Source of the DNA: Pseudomonas fluorescens
GTDB lineage: Bacteria > Pseudomonadota > Gammaproteobacteria > Pseudomonadales > Pseudomonadaceae
Length of the DNA stretch: 64,000 bases
Direction: 5' to 3'
NCBI RefSeq assembly: GCF_040448305.1
Contig: NZ_CP148752.1
Location: 3,348,001-3,412,000, forward strand
The notes under the pieces are model-generated. The model was given only the letters and a program-made list of their open reading frames with translations. It was not told the origin of the DNA and searched no databases. Positions 61,083 to 64,000 of this stretch are shown here, one piece after another. The translations under genes and the position numbers were made by a program. Within the stretch, counting starts at the first letter, position 1. Each line of letters begins with the position of its first letter.

Positions 61083-61445
61083 ATGTCATCCGCCAACGCC
61101 TCCACCATCCTTGTCGTCGAAGACGATGCCATCGTGCGCATGCTGATCGTCGACGTACTGGAAGAACTGGAATTCAAGGTGCTGGAAGCCGATGGCAGTG
61201 AACAGGCGCTGGAGACACTCAAGGACGTGAACCAACACATTGACCTGATGATGACTGATGTTGGCCTGCCGGTCATGGACGGCCGCGAACTGGCCAATCA
61301 AGCCCGTGCGTTACGTCCAGCCCTTCCAATACTGTTTGCCAGCGGGTATGCCGAAAACATCGAAGTGCCTCAAGGCATGCACTTGATCGGCAAACCGTTC
61401 TCCATTGATCAGTTGCGTGACAAGGTCAAAGGCATTCTCGGGTGA
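61083..61445 (+). CDS. response regulator, single receiver
   Basis: A 120-residue receiver from the ATG at 61083 (MSSANASTILVVEDDAIVRMLIVDVLEELEF). VEDD acidic pair, phospho-Asp in LMMTDVGLPVMDG, Ser in ILFASGYAENIEV, Lys in LIGKPFSIDQL. There is no output domain. It is divergent from the triple-receiver kinase across a 257-base gap that holds no other recognised element. The receiver resembles that at the end of the 50.0-51.7 kb kinase. Confidence 0.93.
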   Translation: MSSANASTILVVEDDAIVRMLIVDVLEELEFKVLEADGSEQALETLKDVNQHIDLMMTDVGLPVMDGRELANQARALRPALPILFASGYAENIEVPQGMHLIGKPFSIDQLRDKVKGILG

Positions 61446-61519
61446 CACTGCGCTGCGCTGTGGTTTAATGCGCGCCTTTTTCGTCCCTGCCCTGTCTTCG
61501 TTTCAAGGAATTCCCGTCC

Positions 61520-62818
61520 ATGATTGAGCCCCGCGCAACCAAAGTCCTGGTCATTGGTTACGTCTGGCCCGAGCCCCGCTCTTCGGCGGCCAGCGGGCAT
61601 GTCATGCAAATTCTCGATGTTTTCCTGGAACAAGGCTGGGACATCACGTTCAGCAGCCCGGCGGGCTTCGGCGAGCAACGTGCAGACCTGACGGCGCTGG
61701 GTATTCGCGAGGTCCCCATCGAGCTGAACAACAGCAGTTTCGATGCATTCATCAGCGAACTGGCGCCAGACATCGTGTTGTTCGATCAATTCATGATGGA
61801 GGAACAGTTCGGCTGGCGGGTCGAGAAGCATTGCCCCGATGCCTTGCGCGTGCTCGAAAGTTGCGACCTGCAAAGCCTCAGGCAGGGTCGGCATCAACGC
61901 CTCAAGGAACGCTTGAAGGCCAGTGACGACAACGATGACTTCAGCGACCTGTTCGCCCCGGCGTCGCGCGAAGAATTCGAACACATGGCCCATACCGATA
62001 TGGCGAAGCGCGAGATCGCCTCATTTTATCGTTGTGATTTGACGCTGATGGTTTCCGAAGTGGAAATCGAATTGCTGGTCGAGCAATTCAGGTTTGCGCG
62101 CAACCTGTTGCACTGGTGCCCATTGATGGTCGATGTTCCGACCAATGAGCCGGTACCGTTTGAAGACCGGGCACACTTTCTTCATATCGGTAACTTTCGC
62201 CATGCGCCCAACTGGGATGCAGTGCTCTGGTTGAAAACCGCTATCTGGCCGCTGATTCGCGAGCAAATACCCGGCGCTCAATTGCATATCTATGGTGCCT
62301 ACACGCCACCCAAGGCGACTGCCCTGCATAACCCGGCCCAGGGTTTTCATGTCATGAACTGGGCAGAAGACGCCCTGCAAGTCATGTCGTCGGCGCGGGT
62401 CTGTATGGCGCCTCTGCGTTTTGGCGCGGGAATCAAAGGCAAGATTGTCGATGCGATGCTCTGTGGCACACCGAATGTGACAACGCCAGTAGGTGCCGAG
62501 GCGATGCATGGCGAAGAGGCATGGCCCGGTGCAGTGACCCGTTCGGCACGCGAATTCGCCGATCATGCCGTGCAACTGCACAACGACAAGACCCGCTGGC
62601 TGGGCGCCCAGGCGCACGGGAAAACCCTGCTTGCCGGCCGCTACCAGAAATCCGTTCATGGCCCGGCGTTGATCCAGCGACTGGTCGATTGCCAGCGGGA
62701 TCTGGCCAACATCAGACGAGATAACTTTACCGGCAGCATGCTGCGTCATCACCAGCACAAGAGCACTCAATACATGGCGCAATGGATCGAGGCGAAGAAC
62801 CGCCTTAATCAGGAGTAG
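61520..62818 (+). CDS. glycosyltransferase (GT4-like)
   Basis: A 432-residue protein. The start ATG 61520 has CAAGGAATT upstream. GT-B plan: N-terminal Rossmann KVLVIGYVWPEPRSSAASGHVMQILDVF; C-terminal HFLHIGNFRHAPNWDAVLWLKTAIWPLIREQIPGAQLHIYGA and the nucleotide-sugar-binding SSARVCMAPLRFGAGIKGKIVDAMLCGTPNVTTPVGAEAM, with Glu after PVGA. There is no signal peptide. Donor and acceptor are not readable. It stands alone, not inside a polysaccharide cluster. Confidence 0.88.
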   Translation: MIEPRATKVLVIGYVWPEPRSSAASGHVMQILDVFLEQGWDITFSSPAGFGEQRADLTALGIREVPIELNNSSFDAFISELAPDIVLFDQFMMEEQFGWRVEKHCPDALRVLESCDLQSLRQGRHQRLKERLKASDDNDDFSDLFAPASREEFEHMAHTDMAKREIASFYRCDLTLMVSEVEIELLVEQFRFARNLLHWCPLMVDVPTNEPVPFEDRAHFLHIGNFRHAPNWDAVLWLKTAIWPLIREQIPGAQLHIYGAYTPPKATALHNPAQGFHVMNWAEDALQVMSSARVCMAPLRFGAGIKGKIVDAMLCGTPNVTTPVGAEAMHGEEAWPGAVTRSAREFADHAVQLHNDKTRWLGAQAHGKTLLAGRYQKSVHGPALIQRLVDCQRDLANIRRDNFTGSMLRHHQHKSTQYMAQWIEAKNRLNQE

Positions 62819-62923
62819 CCCACCCTCCTTGCGCGATACATAGATACCGCCCTTGCTGTACCCGACCGGTTAACCTGAGCGCTTCACACCCCATGGATGG
62901 GGTGTTTCGCACAAGGAATGGCC

Positions 62924-63814
62924 ATGACCGGCAACACGCGTGGTTTGCTCGACAAGCAAACCTGGATGAGCAACACCCTCGAGATCAATCAACTCAAACT
63001 CACCGATATCGTCTGGCCTGGCGTGCATAACGCCGGCATGGACAAACAAGCGCCGAACTACGACGTCGTGACCGGCAACTGGACCGCCTGTCAGAACGAC
63101 ACGTTCTCCTGGCAACTGGCCAACGGCGCCCGCGCCTTCGACATCCGCCTGGGCTACACGGCCGGTGCGGCTCGATCGGGCTTCTACTTTCACCATAACG
63201 GCTTTCGCTCGCATCGAGTCCTGGACGATCTGATCGACGCGGTGCTGCTGTTCCTTGATCGAAACCCGGACGAATTCATCGTGTTGGACTTCCATCAACT
63301 GGCCGATGGCAAAAAACCTTTCGATCATAAAAGGCTCAGTGACTGGCTCGTGCGTCGTCTAGGGCTGCGGGCCGTCCTTCCCGGCGACGGACTCAAAACA
63401 GTGGGAGAACTGAAAACTGCGAGCCGGCATCGCCGGGTGATCATGGCGGCACCCGCCCTGGAGGAACTCGATGGCGAGTCCTTCTGGCCGCGTATCCCGC
63501 ACAAGTGGCGCGACAACAGGTTCTCCGACCCCGCCGAGCTGCAACGCTATATCGCGCAAACCCTGGAGGATGCGCCCTACGAAACCTTCCTCTGGTCACT
63601 GTCCGCGACCACCTACTCGCTACTGGGTGGCCCCGGGCATATCAAGCGGCAGATCAACGACTGGTTCAACACCACGGGACACTGGGTGACGCGTTGCAGC
63701 ATCATCAGCACCGATTTTTTCGACGAGTCCGACATCGTCCGTTATTGCTGGAGTGCGACCAGCATGAAAGCGGTTTACGGCCGTGCCTTGCATGAACAGA
63801 CGCACCGACGGTAG
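62924..63814 (+). CDS. PI-PLC X-domain-like protein
   Basis: A 296-residue protein. ATG 62924 has AAGGA 6 bases upstream; earlier starts (62897, 62918) do not fit a ribosome site. PI-PLC-like features: LTDIVWPGVHNAGM (first catalytic His, H35), LANGARAFDIRLGY (FDIR), FYFHHNGF (second His, H90 or H91), FLDRNPDEFIVLDFHQL. Bacterial PI-PLCs cleave phosphatidylinositol or GPI anchors, often as secreted factors. No signal peptide or lipobox is visible, so it is cytoplasmic or exported by a non-Sec route. Confidence 0.85.
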   Translation: MTGNTRGLLDKQTWMSNTLEINQLKLTDIVWPGVHNAGMDKQAPNYDVVTGNWTACQNDTFSWQLANGARAFDIRLGYTAGAARSGFYFHHNGFRSHRVLDDLIDAVLLFLDRNPDEFIVLDFHQLADGKKPFDHKRLSDWLVRRLGLRAVLPGDGLKTVGELKTASRHRRVIMAAPALEELDGESFWPRIPHKWRDNRFSDPAELQRYIAQTLEDAPYETFLWSLSATTYSLLGGPGHIKRQINDWFNTTGHWVTRCSIISTDFFDESDIVRYCWSATSMKAVYGRALHEQTHRR

Positions 63815-63875
63815 TAGCATTAGCCCTGCGGCAAGAGGCATGATCGGGGCGGGATAACAACACAAGCGCCCTGAC

Positions 63876-64000
63876 ATGACCCGCACCGCCAGAGTCACCG
63901 ATCCTTCCTATGAGTTGATGGACGACCACAACGGCTTGTCCATCATCTACCGCCAGCACGGTTTCCCCTGCCCGCTGGTGCGCTGGCATTTCCACAAGGA
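63876..64000 (+). CDS. N-terminus of an AraC-type regulator (3' end outside window)
   Basis: The frame from ATG 63876 (MTRTARVTDPSYELMDDHNGLSIIYRQHGFPCPLVRWHFHKE) is open to the end of the window. WHFHKE is the first metal-type His pair of a cupin sensor domain, as found at the start of AraC-family regulators of this genus. The DNA-binding domain is not in the window, so the family call rests on 41 residues. Confidence 0.6.
   Translation, partial: MTRTARVTDPSYELMDDHNGLSIIYRQHGFPCPLVRWHFHK

Noticed and set aside
62870..63328. A 152-codon minus frame opposite the PI-PLC-like gene
   Set aside because: A shadow frame; the + strand gene has clear catalytic motifs.

Overview
The window is chromosomal DNA of a fluorescent Pseudomonas (P. 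fluorescens-group-like). Reasons: high GC; many short palindromic REP elements of the GTAGGAGCGAGCCTGCTCGC type; OprD-family porin, DUF1652 and YgdR-like lipoprotein genes typical of the genus; and a complete mexS/mexT-mexEF-oprN locus in the same order as in P. aeruginosa. There is no phage, integrase, IS element, rRNA or CRISPR array.

Layout. 1-6.1 kb: end of an alpha/beta hydrolase, a DUF1254/DUF1214 protein, a LolA-like unknown, a YcaC-like isochorismatase-family hydrolase, an OprD porin, and a parDE module whose toxin gene is cut short at a REP element. 6.1-15.2 kb: a selenoprotein module on the minus strand. The respiratory formate dehydrogenase genes fdnG (in-frame UGA = selenocysteine), fdnH and fdnI are followed by fdhE, selA, selB and tRNA-Sec (selC), so the enzyme and most of its decoding machinery lie together. 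15.5-23.2 kb: a PatB/MalY-type lyase, an orphan zeta-toxin-like P-loop kinase, a DEAH helicase paired with a FAN1-type VRR-NUC nuclease, a small lipoprotein and an LprI/MliC-type lysozyme-inhibitor-like protein. 23.2-27.0 kb: an amine/polyamine uptake and oxidation group (PotF-like binding protein, cupin, FAD oxidase) with an unusual SnoaL-AraC regulator. 27.2-36.1 kb: DUF1652 protein, UvrD-like helicase, pirin, phosphoglucomutase, a MocR-type regulator and an unrecognised 496-residue protein.

36.6-48.5 kb: efflux. mexS and mexT are divergent. mexT is followed by a REP pair, a MexT-box-like site and mexE-mexF-oprN. Then comes an AaeA/AaeX/AaeB-like set (HlyD, DUF1656, FUSC). A second MexT-box-like sequence lies upstream of pirin at 30.3 kb.

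48.7-64 kb: a TPR/HEAT protein, then a large two-component signalling region: hybrid kinase; [RHS toxin-like protein]; response regulator; REC-kinase; cheR; CHASE3-GAF-kinase-REC-REC-REC; response regulator. Two genes of this region survive only as short in-frame remnants. A 37-codon kaiC-like head with tail is translationally coupled to the first kinase, and a 48-codon cheB head with tail lies between cheR and the second kinase. The RHS gene with an orphan C-terminal tip sits between the two halves. The window ends with a glycosyltransferase, a PI-PLC-like protein and the start of an AraC-type regulator.

The most notable observations are the two parallel internal deletions (kaiC, cheB) that keep operon overlaps intact, the REP-terminated parE, the zeta-like kinase whose start region is repeated in inverted orientation, the MexT-like box at pirin, and the RHS protein without a recognisable immunity partner.
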